Assembly: GCA_001600415.1 (NCBI GenBank)
Contig: BCJX01000003.1
Location: 529,632-593,631 of the forward strand
From: Pascua guehoae
Taxonomy: Eukaryota > Basidiomycota > Tremellomycetes > Trichosporonales > Trichosporonaceae
Direction of reading: 5' to 3'
Length of the DNA: 64,000 bases
Below the pieces are notes generated by a model, which worked only from the letters and a program-made list of their open reading frames with translations, did not search any database and was not told where the DNA came from. Each line of letters begins with the position of its first letter. Within the stretch, counting starts at the first letter, position 1. Made by a program: the position numbers and the translations under genes. Positions 35,901 through 47,013 of this stretch are shown piece by piece.

Positions 35901-36680
35901 CCAGACGGCGATTACACGGTGTTGGCGCTGTTGGCGTGGCTGCGGAGCATGGGGCATGAACACTCCCTCATCAACCCTCCATCCCGTCTCCACATCCCAA
36001 CCATCCCCCCATCCCTCCCCCACCGGCTCTAACTCCCAGCTCAAACTACGCACCCTCGACGTGGGCAACAATGAAATCTCGGTCATTGAAAACATCTCCC
36101 ACCTGACCGACCTGGAAGAATTCTGGGCGTCGTACAACAAGATCACAGACCTCCGCGCCCTCGACTCGCAGCTCGCGTGCCTGCCAAACCTCGAAACCGT
36201 CTATCTCGAGGGCAACCCGTGCCAGCTCAACGACCGGGCCAACTATCGGCGTAAAGTCATGCTTGCGCTCCCGCAGGTCAAGCAGATTGATGCGACGTGA
36301 GTGTTGGCGGGGGGGGACGGGAGGTGCGGGTATGGAAGTGAGGCGGGACGGGGTGAGGCGGAGGAGGGAGCCAAGGTGTGGTGCTGTTGAAAAGAAGGGC
36401 GTGGGACGGATGAGCCATAGCTTGCCCTCCCTATAGCCCTCACTATAGCTCTCACTATAGCCCTCGTGTGAGCCCTCTTGTGAGCCCTCGTGTGAGCCCT
36501 CTTGTGAGCCCTCGTGTGAGCCCTCGCTGTATTGCTTGAGGCGATTCGCTGGCTCCTCGCTGTGGTTGCCCATGGCCCTCGCTACCCCGCCCACTGGACA
36601 TTGTCCCCGACCACGGTCCCCGCACACCAACCTCCCCCCGTTTTTGCCACCTGCTAACAAACAGGTTTGTCCAGCGCTAG
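32934..36680 (+). CDS. SDS22: SDS22, leucine-rich-repeat regulatory subunit of protein phosphatase 1; 5' end unresolved
   Basis: Sds22 (PPP1R7) binds PP1 catalytic subunit and controls its maturation and nuclear/mitotic function. Secure exons: ~33067..33374, 34305..34476, 35238..35312, 35650..35796, 36040..36296 and 36665..36680; together 324 codons in frame. The product begins in a Ser/Asp-rich tail (DSESDSDTEP), then about ten 22-residue LRRs (LDLSFNNIRHIPNL, LYLVQNKITKIE, LSIQSNRITKLEGLEDL, WASYNKITDL) and an LRR cap (LEGNPCQLNDRANYRRKV), ending VKQIDATFVQR like other Sds22 proteins. The N-terminus is uncertain: ATG codons at 32934/32937 are one base out of frame with the rest across a poly-C tract (32990-33058), so either a base is miscounted there or the true start is elsewhere. 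Introns are 930, 761, 337, 243 and 368 nt, far longer than elsewhere here. Confidence 0.88.
32990..33058. repeat. Poly-C tracts at the 5' end of SDS22
   Basis: Eighteen C (32990-33007), AAAA, then 26 C (33012-33037) and further C-runs. Homopolymer length here decides the SDS22 reading frame and is a likely place for sequencing or assembly error; it could also form i-motif/G-quadruplex structure. Confidence 0.9.
33536..33660. repeat. CGT/CGTTGC triplet-rich repeat in SDS22 intron 1
   Basis: Imperfect repeats of GTCGTCGCGTTGCCGTC type across about 120 bases. Confidence 0.75.
34131..34267. repeat. Minisatellite of seven 20-21-bp units in SDS22 intron 1
   Basis: CTCCCCGTG recurs at 34132, 34152, 34172, 34192, 34213, 34234 and 34254, each followed by CCACTTG (last unit diverged). 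It ends 37 bases before the exon-2 acceptor. Confidence 0.9.
36424..36526. repeat. Tandem 12/24-bp repeat in the last SDS22 intron
   Basis: Alternating CCCTCGTGTGAG and CCCTCTTGTGAG units preceded by CCCTCACTATAG-type units. Confidence 0.85.
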
Positions 36681-37234
36681 AGACGGACAGTCGCGTAGAC
36701 GCCCGATTGGCCATGTGTCGTGTGTTTGATTGCCTGAACTGCCACGAGTGCCCGCCTCATACACGGGCGGGCGGCTGTGCTACACGGCACAGTATAGAGT
36801 CCGACGTTTAGAGATGCAGTGTGTGAGATGGCAGTCGGAGATGTGTCAGTCGACCGAGATATGTGATTGGATCTGGGCCGAGATATGTATCTCGAGCTTC
36901 GTCCTGGCCGCGTGTTCACCGTGTTCACCGTTCACCATCGCGGCCAGAGCTCACCATGCGTCGGTACGTTACGGCGGCTACGGTACGTTGCTATCGCTGC
37001 ATAGTCTACTGTACACGCTACATGTGGCTGTCGCCTTTTGGTGGTGTTGCCGTCGTGGGGCACCGTGTACTTCCGTCTGCACCAACTCGCCCTCTTGCCT
37101 CCTTGCCTCGTCCCTTCTTTCTCTCCCCCTCCCTCCACCCTCTCCTCTCCGTTCCCCTTTATCCTGCCCACTCAATGCACAGCCTACGTCCAACTACCCG
37201 TCAGCCTTCTCTCTCGACACCAACACTCGACCCA
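36681..37234. other. Convergent spacer between SDS22 and HapX 3' ends
   Basis: Tail-to-tail arrangement; the 554 bases should hold both terminators. No gene seen. Confidence 0.6.
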
Positions 37235-39871
37235 CTAGAGCTTGCGCCGCTTATCGTCCGGCTCTGGACCGGGCGTCGCGCTGTCGAGATAGCGCAGGGC
37301 GTCGCGGACGGCCGACGTCTCGACGCCCAAGGGCCGCTTGCCGTTGGCGTTGTGCTCGTGCTTGTGGCGGGTGGAAGTGGACGTGGAAGCCGCGCGCGCG
37401 CGGGCGCGCCCGTGGTGGGCGGCGGGCTTGGGGCTGTGCGTGTGGGAGTGGGGGTGGGGGTGGCTTTGGTCGTGGCTGTGTCGGCGGTCGGATGTTGCGG
37501 AAGTAGAAGCGGCAGAGGCCGAAGCGCGGCGGCCATGCTCGCGCTCCCACTCGTGCTCACTACGTTCACGCTCGCTGCGCTCGCGCTCCTTGTCTGCCGC
37601 GACGCGCCCGGCGCTCGGCGGGGGGGAGAGCTCGACGCGCGGGCCGAGACAGGCGCTGCGACGCGCGACGACGTCGGCGAGGATGGCGAGGGGCGCGTAG
37701 CGCGAGTTTGGGTGGGCCTTGAGGGCCTTCCACGCCTCGTCGGGGCGCATCATTTCGTGCGTGTCGGATGTGTCGCTGCCGGCGCTGCTGGTGTTGGCAT
37801 TTTGGTTTTGGTTTGTATTCGAGTTGGTGTGAGTGGCGAGTGTGTTATCAGAGTACTGGTATGTTGGCGAGTAGCTGCTCGTGGGGCCGATGAGGACCTC
37901 GCCTGCACATCCCGCCGCGTGCCCGCACAGCTCGGGGGCGCCGCAGCACGCCAGCACGAGCGGGGCTTGGAGTTCGGGGCTCGTGGCGCGCGGCGAGGGC
38001 ACGGGACCCGTCACGAGCGACGCGATCGAGACGGCGTTGGGAGTCGCGTTGGCGTTCGAGTTGGCATTCGCGTTGCCGCCGCCGCAACCGCCGCCGGCGC
38101 AGCCCGAGCAGTTTGCGTGCGGCTTGCCAAAGAGGTTTCCGCAGAATTCTTGGCCTGGACTTGTCAGCGCAGTTCGGGGTTTAGAGCTCGAGGTGGGGTG
38201 GGGAGCGGGGAGAGGCACTGCGGCGAGTGTCGGCAGCGAGCGTGGTCGACTACTCGTCGACTCTACGCGTCGATCATGCGCGTCACTCGTGCTCGTGCTT
38301 GTGCCCATGCTCGTACTCGCGGCATGCTCATGCTCGTGCTCGTACCCGTACCCGTACCCGTACTGTTACTCACCAAACGAGTCATTCCTGCACGCGTCAC
38401 AGTTGCTCGGGTCACCGGTACACACTGCCTCCTTCCTGCTCTGCCCTGCGGGGACATTGTCGAGGGACCACACGCTCTGCTTGGCGGCGGGCCGCTTGCG
38501 GAGGCGGAGGGGCATGGCTGGCGCGGCGACCGTGGCCGAGGGTGCAGGGGGCGGTGGTGCAGGCGCGAGGGCCGAGGGTGCGAGTGTGAGTGCAATGGGC
38601 TGCGGGGCCGAGATGGAAAGCGGGGCGAGGGTGAGTGTGGACGACGACGACGATGCCGCGGCGCCCGCGCGGCAGGCGCAAAACGACTCGGACGTGCACA
38701 GGCCGCAGTCACGGAAGTCGTCGTGGTCGCGGAAGTCGCGCGGGGGCGAGGGGCTGCGTGAGGGGATGATGGGCTTGATGTCGAGCTCGTCGTCGCGGTT
38801 GCCCGGGTGGCACAGACACGATTCGGGTGCGAGGTCGCACAGGCCGCAGCGGGGCGACGACTCTGGTGCGGCGGCGAGGGTCGAGTCGAGGCGCACGTCG
38901 GCCTGCTGGCACGGACAGTCCGGGTCGGGGTCGGGGCAGATGGGACATGCGACTGTGACTGATGCACTGGCCGTGGTGGTGGTGGTGCGGTGTGTTGTCG
39001 AGGTGGTGACGGCGATGCTGCCGCGCGGGGTGGGTGCGGGGCGCGGGGTGAGCGCGGGGGTGAGGACGGGGGACTGGGCGAGGGCGGCGAGCTCGTACTC
39101 TAGGCGCTCGTCGAGGTGGCCGTGGCCATGTGTGTGGGGGTGTTGTGTGTGGCGTGCCGTCGTGGGACCCGGTGTGGGCGCGGCGCGTGGTGTGGGGCTC
39201 GCGGCGGCGGTGCGGAGTGCGTCGAGCTGGGCGCGGACGCTGCGGACCGTCTCGTTGAGCTGCCTGCGCTCGCGGTCCCATGCCTCGCGCTCGGCCTTTA
39301 CACCCGCCAGCGTGGCCTGGAGGGCGGTGACGTCGTTGCGCATCCGGTCATTGTCCGCCTTGAGGGCGCGAGCGACCTCTTGGAGCCGGACATTGGAGTG
39401 GATCTCGTCGGCCTCGTACTTGCGCAGTCGCTCCTCGAGCGTCTGGATATAGTCTGTGCGCCGCGCGCGGTGGGCGCGCTGGCTTAGGCGGTTCTGGCTC
39501 TGCCGGCGGTTTTCCGGCTCGTCGGTCGACGCCTTGCGCCCAGGCTTTGCGCGTTCGGGCAGTACCCATTCGCGCGACGGTTTGGCAAACACTTTGCCCG
39601 AAGACGACGACGTGTCCTTGCCCGGTACGGCCAGGACGGCAAGCGACGCCGGGCGCCGTTGCGGAGGCGGCATGCTGGACCCCGAGGCCGACGTCGACGC
39701 CGAAGGGGATGTAGACGACGTAGACGCAGACGGCGACGGCGACGCCGCTACGGGAGTGGGTGCGGGCGCAGGGGCAGGCTTGGCGGCCGCCTTGGCCGGT
39801 CGCGCCCGGACGGCGGGCATTTTTGGCGCGGCGGAGGCGGTGGGTGGGCGCGGCTGCACGGCCACAGACAT
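37235..39871 (-). CDS. HAPX: HapX-type bZIP regulator of iron homeostasis (Hap4-like + bZIP + Cys-rich regions)
   Basis: Complement of 37235..38154 and 38374..39871, 805 aa, one 219-nt intron. HapX joins the CCAAT-binding complex and represses iron-consuming pathways or activates iron uptake when iron is scarce. Residues 97-113 (PSREWVLPERAKPGRK) are the Hap4-like CBC-binding motif; the basic region is about 120-138 (RRQSQNRLSQRAHRARR), followed by a coiled coil to about 230. Cysteine-rich regions that sense iron (Fe-S) follow: CPICPDPDPDCPC, CGLCDLAPESCLC, CGLCTSESFCAC, CTGDPSNCDACRNDSFG joined across the intron to QEFCGNLF, then CSGCAGGGC and CCGAPELCGHAAGC. The last third is disordered, with His-, Ser- and Arg-rich runs. 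An in-frame ATG at 40066 would add 65 low-complexity residues; 39871 (MSVAVQPRPP) is preferred. FTR1 diverges from it 3 kb away. Confidence 0.9.
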
Positions 39872-40394
39872 GTCGCGGTAGGGAGCGGCGGCAGCAGCGG
39901 CGGCGGCGTCGGTGGTGCGGGGGGGGCGTGCCAGAGGGGTGTGTGTGTGTGCGATATGCGTGGGGAGGACGACGACAAGAGGAGAAAAGTTGATGTGCAA
40001 GGTGGGTTGGATGTCGCTACGAGTGGGATCGGTGGTGGGCTGTGTGGTGGTGGGTGGTGGTGGCAAGCGACCTTTCTTGCTTCGGGCGACCGGCCGGACT
40101 TTGGCTCGACAAGTCTTGGCTCTGGGCCGGGGCTGGGCTCGGTGGGGGGGAGACTAACCGACTCGATGCGGTCAATTGCTGACTACGCTGTATCCCAGTG
40201 ATGCGTGTGGAGCAGAGTAATGTGTCCAGTGGCGACAAGCGAGTCGTCTTTGCTTTGTGCGATGGGGACAGATGCATGCATACAAGAGCGGGTGGGTGGG
40301 TGTGTTGTCAGCTGGGTTCTTGGCGCCAAAAAGGTGGCCGATGGGGGGGTACGCCAGATGGTCCCGCTTTGTCGGGTTTGGGGGGGCCTGTCTA

Positions 40395-40403
40395 ATCTGA
40401 TAA
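40395..40403 (+). promoter_or_regulatory. Iron-GATA element ATCTGATAA on the HapX side
   Basis: Exact match to ATCWGATAA, the extended GATA site bound by fungal siderophore/iron GATA factors (Sre1/SreA/Urbs1/Cir1 family). It lies 524 bp upstream of the HapX start codon. The match is seen; binding is inferred. Confidence 0.6.
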
Positions 40404-42679
40404 CCAACACACTCTCGTCTCCAACACTGGACAAAAACCCGGCCGGAAGATGCTCGCATCGATTTCGTGGGTCCGTCGTGGGCTCGCATTCTGGTTGGCT
40501 GCCCTGCTCTACTGGTTGTTCATTCCTGGCTCATGTGGTCATGACCTGTGTGTGGCCAAGACTCGTTAACGAGCATGCGCAGGCGGGGTGGGGTCAAGTT
40601 GCGCAACCTGCCAAGGGGGGGCAGAAACAAGTCCAGGCAGGATCCCAGGTGCGGACCCGGTCAAGGTGCCTCCTACGCCTGTACGCCTGGCTGGCTAGGG
40701 TGAACAACTTTGCAAAGTCGCAGCCACCAGCCCCAGGTGCCAGCAGGCAGATGATGCCTTGGGTGCAGGAGGCGGAAATTAGCGCCATGCAGGCCGAATA
40801 GTCTTGTTGCTGGATACACCTGGCTAGCATCTGGCACGCCTTCTCCTGATGACTGACTTTTGCCATCGTTGTGGACCTCGTGACGTCCTGGGAGGGAGCA
40901 GGCAGCCTCTTTGTCGGCCGATCGGGCACAGCTGTGCGAGGGTTTCATGGCCCCCTCAAGTGTGAACCATCGGCTCATCTCGGACACTGGTGGCTGTGAA
41001 TTGCACACTCTGCTCTGCTCGACGGAAGCATCTGCGCATCTGACTGCGTTCCTGCATCCTCGACTCTGTTTTTGGATTCTTCGGCCGACGTTGGACTTTT
41101 TTATAGTTGGCAAATGACGTGCCGAGGTTGAAACCCCGGCCGAAACAAGTCACCGCACCATCAGCCACACCTGATCACACCTGACGTGCCATCTCCAGAG
41201 GCGCACGTTCACCCTCCCCCCTGACAGCTGTCATGCTCTCCTGCTGCAACCAGCGTACTGATGCGGGTCGCAGCACGCCAACTCTACATAGCGCAGGTGA
41301 GAGTCAAGGCATTGGCGCTGGGCGGGGGGCAGGGACTCACCCACCCTCAAGGTACAATGTGGCGCCCGGTCGGCCTGTGCCGTACGTGATTGCACGTTTC
41401 GGCCTACAGCAAGGCGAGGAATTGCAAACAGAACATGGCCAGAGGGGGAAGACGGGCAAGTGACGGCCAAAGGGCACGACATGTCATGGCAACTTTCTGA
41501 TGGCCACAGAACTGCAGGGACATGCACGAGCCAAGAGCTCCACCGAACAGGAATGCAGGAATAGCAAAAACGCCTGAGAAGCCGAGAAGTCCAGAAGCAT
41601 CAGATCATGTTTGTGTGTACCGGTCGGTCTGGACATTGCGGATAGATGGATGCCGGTTAGTCGGGCAGTGCGTCATGCTCATTTTTGGAATTCCACAGTG
41701 CCCGCCCGCCCGCATCGCGCACAATGACTGAAGCGGGCTGACGCAAATCGACGCTACAACTCTAGATCCTTGTGCTAAATCAATGCATGCACCGAGTCAG
41801 CTGTCCTTGTCTCCAAGCTCGAGGGCAGAAGACGCTGGTTGGAAACGACAGGGTCGGCCGCAATCATCAAGCAACAACAAATGCAATCCATAGTGACGAT
41901 TGGGCTTTGGGACCACTCCGGCCGGCTGGCCTCCAGGCACTCCACCTTGTCGGCGCTTTGCGGGGCGTACCTGGCGTCTCTGAGAAAGATACGATAGGGC
42001 AAAAAGACTATTTTTGATGCCTTGTTCAAAACGTCCACACGTCGACAGCACTAGCAGTGTGCAATGGTGCGGCATGTGGCACAAGGATTGGACCCACACT
42101 CTGTCGGGTTTCTTGTTGTGGAGCCAAGCCTCCGAGGCGCTCTCTCGATGGCCATTAATAGCAACAAAGACCACTACCCTATGCAGGGAAGGCCGCGATT
42201 CTGTTCCTGGATGGGTTACAAAGTCATGTTTCTGCCCTTGTGCTCGACAAAGATGCCGCCACCGGAAGGGGTCGTCGTGGCCGGAACCCCTAGCGGTCAT
42301 TAGATGGACGCATATTACTCGTCGCTCGCTGGTCACAATCCCGCAGCAGATGGCCACCAAGGCAACAACGGCACAAAGTCCAGGCGGGCCATGAGCCCCC
42401 AGGCAAACGCTTGAGCGTAATCTGATTGAAAGAAGATATATGCCTGACAAGCTGCTGTTCTGTGTCGGCCGTGCCAAGCCCTCCCATCCTTCGGGAACGA
42501 CCTCTCTCACTCCCAGTTTAGCCAACGAGCGATCTTGGTGAGCCTCCTCATCGGGTCCACTTGTGCGCAGGACAAACTCGTCGTGCCCAAACGCAAGCCA
42601 GAACGCAACAAACGCAGTCTCGAGGACCCAAGCGTGAAAAAAGCGCCTCCCTGCCTGCCTCCCTGCGCATGCCAAGCAG

Positions 42680-42690
42680 TTATCAGATAA
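42680..42690 (+). promoter_or_regulatory. Palindromic iron-GATA element TTATCAGATAA upstream of FTR1
   Basis: Contains ATCAGATAA, an exact ATCWGATAA match, inside the perfect 11-bp palindrome TTATC-A-GATAA. It ends 243 bp upstream of the FTR1 start codon, a typical distance for a controlling site. Confidence 0.65.
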
Positions 42691-42932
42691 ATCGGGCACA
42701 ACCCAAGACTTTCAGACTCGTCTTGTTCTCGGCGCGCCATTTTTTCACCACATCCACCCCGGCCAAGAGTAGCCTGTGACTCTTGTCAACAAAAAGCCGC
42801 AATCCCAAGGCCAACGATCGGTTTCTCCCCCATCGTTCTAGACAACGTCGACCACCACCCGTCGACGACGACCAGCGGCACCCAGCCACCCCTTGGACAC
42901 CACCACCGACACCCCCACCAAGACCAGCCAAG

Positions 42933-44526
42933 ATGCCCGACGTCTTCAACGTTCCCATCTTCTTCATCGTCTTCCGTGAGTGTGCGCTCTGCACCCCATT
43001 AGATGCTGCATGCGATGAGACTGGGGCATGACTCGGACACACCGGGTGTACTGTGGCCGGTTGCTCCTCCCACACACATACGTAGGCAGTGTGTCCGTTC
43101 CCATTGCACTGTCCAAAATCTACTCGGTGCTCTCGCTGGGCATGTGACCATGACGACGAGAAGCGCGACAAGTCCACACCACACCCGACCCAACGACGGC
43201 ATACTCACCCCACAGGTGAGATGATCGAGGCGTCGATCATCATCTCGGTCCTGCTCTCGTTTGTCGAGCAGCTCATGCAGTCGGGCCGCCTGTCGCCCAG
43301 CGAGACTGTCGACCAGGCCGTGGGGCCTGACGACGGTGCACACAATGCCCGTGTCAAGAAGATTGTCAAGCGCATGCGTCGCCAGATTTGGATGGGTGCG
43401 CTCATCGGCTTTTTCATTGCGCTCTGCATCGGTGCTGCCTTTATTGCGGTCGTGAGTAGGAAGCGAAGGTTGGGGGGGGGGGGGGTTCTGGTAACTCGGC
43501 CTATGCCGCCTAGCTAAATGATCCACCTACCCACACAAGACACACACGGGGCTAACTATTTCTCAGTTCTACACCAAGCTCAACGACCTGTGGGGCAAGA
43601 CGGAGCAGATCTGGGAGGGAGTGTTTTCGATTATTGCCGCGTTCCTCATCTACATTATGGGCATTGCGTTCCTCAAGATGGACCGGTCGCGCATCAAGTG
43701 GCGCTACAAGCTTGCTGCTGCGTTTGACAGCTCGACCAACAAGATGCTGCACCGCAACCAGAACGATGTCGAGGACCACATTGACGGCCCCGCGCTCGAG
43801 GGTCGCGACAAGCGCGAGTCGTGGACGTCGCGCTGGGCCCTGTTCCTGCTCCCGTTCATGACTGTGCTGCGTGAGGGTCTCGAGGCGGTTGTCTTTGTCG
43901 GCGGTGTCTCGATGAACACGACGGCCAAGGCCATTCCCCTCCCCGTCGTCATTGGTCTGATTGCCGGTTTCGTCGTCGGTTTCATCATTTACAAGACGGG
44001 TTCGTCGACGACGCTCCACTGGTTCCTCATCTTTTCGACCACCTTCCTCTTCCTCATCGGCGCGGGCCTCTTCTCAAAGGCCATCGGCTACTTCCAGTAC
44101 TACCGCTTTGCCTCGGGCGTCGGCGGCGACGTGGCCGAGACCGGCGACGGCCCCGGCTCGTTCCAGACCGCAGGCAACGTCTGGCACCTCGAGTACGGAA
44201 ACCCAGAGTCGGGCGCAGTCACCACCAACGGTGGCTGGCAGATTTTCAACGCCATCTTTGGCTGGAACAACACGGCCACCCTCGGCTCCATCCTCGCCTA
44301 TGTCTTTTACTGGATCGCAGTCATCGTCGCCCTCGTCTACTACAAGTGGAAGGAGGGCCGCATCACCTTCTTTGGCAAGGGCTCGGCAGCCCACACCCGC
44401 CGCCAGGGATACGCCGCCGACCGCGCAGAGCGCGAGGCCGCCGCCGCCGCCTATGGCAACACCACCGAGAAGCGCGCGCACGCTGACTCGGGCTCCGACT
44501 CGGACGTCACCCCCGGTGTCAACTAA
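42933..44526 (+). CDS. FTR1: High-affinity iron permease Ftr1
   Basis: Join of 42933..42975, 43216..43451 and 43567..44526, 412 aa. Ftr1 is the plasma-membrane permease that takes Fe3+ produced by a Fet3-type multicopper ferroxidase. Exon 1 MPDVFNVPIFFIVF joins through a 240-nt intron to R-EMIEASIIISVLLSF, giving an R-E-M-I-E motif in the first membrane helix; the second motif REGLEAVVFVGG sits near residue 194. About seven hydrophobic helices are visible, including IWMGALIGFFIALCIGAAFIAV, HWFLIFSTTFLFLIGAGLFS and a C-terminal YVFYWIAVIVALVYY, then a charged tail with DSGSDSD. Both REXXE motifs needed for iron transport are present; the first deviates from REGLE. No FET3 partner lies in the window. 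Intron 2 contains an 11-G run. An iron-GATA site lies 243 bp upstream. Confidence 0.96.
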
Positions 44527-46916
44527 GCGCGCCCGTGGTGGATTGGACGCGTTGGTGTGCCACCCCCGTCTGGGTGTGCACAAGTGGCGCAAGAGTCGGG
44601 GAGACGGAGACTGTGGTCCAGCCGTTAGGACCCAGGCGCTCATCTCGAGCGGCAGGAGGGGATGAGGGATGCGACAGTACAGTAGGCCCGCTTTTCTTTC
44701 TTAATATCAATATCCAGCCATGAGGCTGCCGTGCATGGCTGTGGATGCAATCATTGGCAAGGCAGTGTGTGCAGCGTAGCATCGGGATGTTGAGACAGAA
44801 CAGTCAGAGTGCCACTTTGAGTCATGACTGCGCACAACACGTGAGAAAGCATGTATTCGGACCAGGCAGACACCCTGGATCTTGGAGTGTGGTCGCACTT
44901 GGTCCGAGGTTGATCCAGGGTCTGCAGGTGCGGCGAGCGGGTCGTCCTTGACGCCGAGGGACGGCACTTTGCACGGTCGCCTGCCCCCGCACCACCACTA
45001 CCACCACCACTACCACTACCCTCCAGAAAGTCATGAGACTGCCGCCTTCAGCTCGGCATGTCAAGATGCGCATAGGCCCTCTACCAAACGAGGGCATTGC
45101 AGGTGACCCCACTCATGTTCGCTACTCACTATACCCTGCATTTCCTCCATGTGCATACACCCAAGCTCAAAGTGCCAGTCTCACTACTTGACTGGACTTG
45201 AAAGGAACAACTTTTGAGTAGTCGCAGGAATTCGGGGGTCGAGACACCACCGTACTGTTGTTTCCTCTCACCGAATCACCAGTGGCATCATGCCCCAACA
45301 CCACCACTTCTGTTCAACATCTTCAGCTTGCTGTTCTCGCCACCCACTGCCTCAAGTGTCCAACCCAATGCCTAGCCCAACAGTCATGCCTCAGATGCAC
45401 ATGTCGGTTCTTTCTGGCTGCATGAAACCCTTTGTCGCCAAAGCACCTCACTAAAGTAGACCTCTTCCAGGCTAAGAGTTGCTTTTCTCCAAGTCTAATA
45501 TTCCACCTAGCGACAATCAAAAAGCTCTGGCACGTAGCTCTGGATTTGGAGATGATGTTGGCCTTTGTCTAGCCTTCTTTCATGCCCATACTCATGAACA
45601 GTTGTCCCTGCTTTGGGATGCAGTCCACAACTTTTTCCATACACCTGTATCCATACGCGCGACTCACGAAACGACCCCCCGCCCCCTCCTCGTACCATCG
45701 GAATGGTGTAGAGAGTGTCAATGCTCAACATCGACCGTGCTCAAGGTGGCAGTCTCAATACTTTCTGGTCGTACCTGTAGTTTGTACTATCCACCATGCT
45801 CACCAAGGACTACAATCTCGAGACGTGGGAGATGGCGGTAGACCCTTCGCGCGTGCGACCGAGCTCAACGTGGCTGCCATAATGCTCTCGAGTCGCACCT
45901 GTATCTCTTGCAACCTTCCGTATAGCTGTCTCTTGTTTGTTTCATGGGGGGTGCTGCAGGGGCCACTTGGGCCTCTTGTTGTCCCACCTCGTCCAAACAC
46001 AACATGGGCCCGATGAGCACTCACTCGTCGATAGGGTCGCGGCCACAGTATCGACACTGGGTCCAGAGCATGCTGCCCTTATACCTAGTCTTTTCGACAC
46101 ACAGTGTGTGTGTTGCCGCCCATGCGTTGTGCAGCCGAGTGCGCTATCCACCATTCCTCCCAAACCCCCCTGATTGCAGTGTTCAAGGCATTATGTTCGG
46201 TAGGAAGTGTACTCGTACTGCCAAACAACCTGCTCTGGTTGCTGTGGAACCAGTGTAGCCCGAAAGTTTGAGACTGCCACATTGAGCTCGGCCGCGCTCG
46301 ATGTTGAGCATGGACACTCTCTACATGAATCTAACGGTACGAACAGGGAGGTGTGGAGGCAAGTTCTACCATAGCGTGCAATCTTGCAATTGCATGCACA
46401 TCAAGGACCACGATCTCGAGACAGTAGCAGGAGATGGTGGTCCCTACGTTTTCATGTAGTTTCTTTTCAAACCCTGCGTGGGTAGCGTAGCAGTCTCAAT
46501 ACTGTACTTGCCGGTTGCACCTGCATGATACGGCCTCCAGGCGGCCTCGCTCCAGGACACAGCCGTCAGACACAGCTGCCAGACGTTAGCTTGCGAACCA
46601 CAGTCCCATACTGTCCACTCGTCATTTGGGAACGGAATGAGCCCGAACCAAGCCGTGAAGCCGAGAGGCTCATCACAATCACAGTCAACCTTCGCACAAC
46701 AAACGACACGGCGGATCGACGTGGGATCAGCCTCTGCAAATGGAATTGATAGAGGGCAAAAGCAAACATGCCCAAAGGGAGGCTGGTTGCGACAATCTGC
46801 CAGACAAGCAAAGTGCCCATAGCGGCTTCAGGGACGAGGGACGCCACAAGTCGAGCCTCACACTCAACCTGCCTCGACCTTGGCCTTGTTCATCGCCCCA
46901 CATGCAAAAACGAAAC
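44527..46916. other. Intergenic region with a degenerate repeat family
   Basis: No gene. Several related fragments recur in both orientations (see repeat entries) and suggest an old mobile-element remnant. A pair of inverted segments, CCCTGGATC near 44873 and GATCCAGGG near 44912, lies just beyond the FTR1 3' end. Confidence 0.5.
44805..46530. repeat. Dispersed, partly inverted repeat copies (possible mobile-element remnant)
   Basis: A core like TCAAxGTGGCAGTCTCAA occurs at about 45168 (direct), 45740 (direct), 46485 (direct, partial), and inverted at about 44805 and 46265. The segments 45708-45757 and 46266-46325 are related in inverted orientation over about 50 bases (GAGAGTGTC, ATGCTCAACATCGA, GTGGCAGTCTCAA shared). 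The segments 45785-45845 and 46392-46455 are direct copies sharing ATCTCGAGAC and GGAGATGG. No transposase frame is visible. Confidence 0.5.
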
Positions 46917-47013
46917 TTCTCCGCCAGGGAGTCGAACCCTGCTCTATCGCGATCTTTCTATTGAAAGGCTCTCTCTTGAGAGGCGATTATACTAACCGAT
47001 ATACTAGCGAAGA
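46917..47013 (-). tRNA. tRNA-Glu (anticodon CTC) with 25-nt intron
   Basis: On the minus strand the acceptor TCTTCGC pairs with GCGGAGA (one T:G pair), the T-arm is CAGGG-TTCGACT-CCCTG, and the anticodon stem ATCGC/GCGAT has anticodon CTC at 46978-46980. The 25-nt intron (46952-46976) follows position 37, contains a five-bp hairpin (CTTTC/GAAAG) and a GAG that can pair with the anticodon. T5 terminator at 46906-46910. Confidence 0.93.

Larger units (their letters stand above)
39872..42932. promoter_or_regulatory. HapX-FTR1 divergent intergenic region
   Basis: The 3061-bp region separates two head-to-head iron genes. It holds two perfect ATCWGATAA iron-GATA elements (40395 and 42682) and an ATTGG (reverse CCAAT, the CBC target) near 41900. 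A 300-codon frame (41797-42699, minus) shows no domain and was not accepted as a gene. Confidence 0.6.

Noticed and set aside
36863..39452. Plus-strand frames of 632 and 523 codons over HapX
   Set aside because: Gly/Ala/Val/Arg-rich antisense of the HapX exons; the minus strand carries the Hap4-like motif, bZIP and Cys-rich regions.
40006..40066. Upstream HapX start at 40066
   Set aside because: The extra 65 residues are low-complexity (poly-Ala, HTHTP) and look like translated leader; the ATG at 39871 was preferred, though this is not proven.
41797..42699. 300-codon minus-strand frame between HapX and FTR1
   Set aside because: Longest unexplained frame in the window, but no domain, no conserved-looking blocks, and it covers the FTR1 promoter including the GATA palindrome; judged a chance frame.
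44857..44924. Paired segments TCGGACCA...TGGTCCGA and CCCTGGATC...GATCCAGGG as an RNA structure
   Set aside because: The two pairings cross each other rather than nest, and no transcript or known RNA family supports them.
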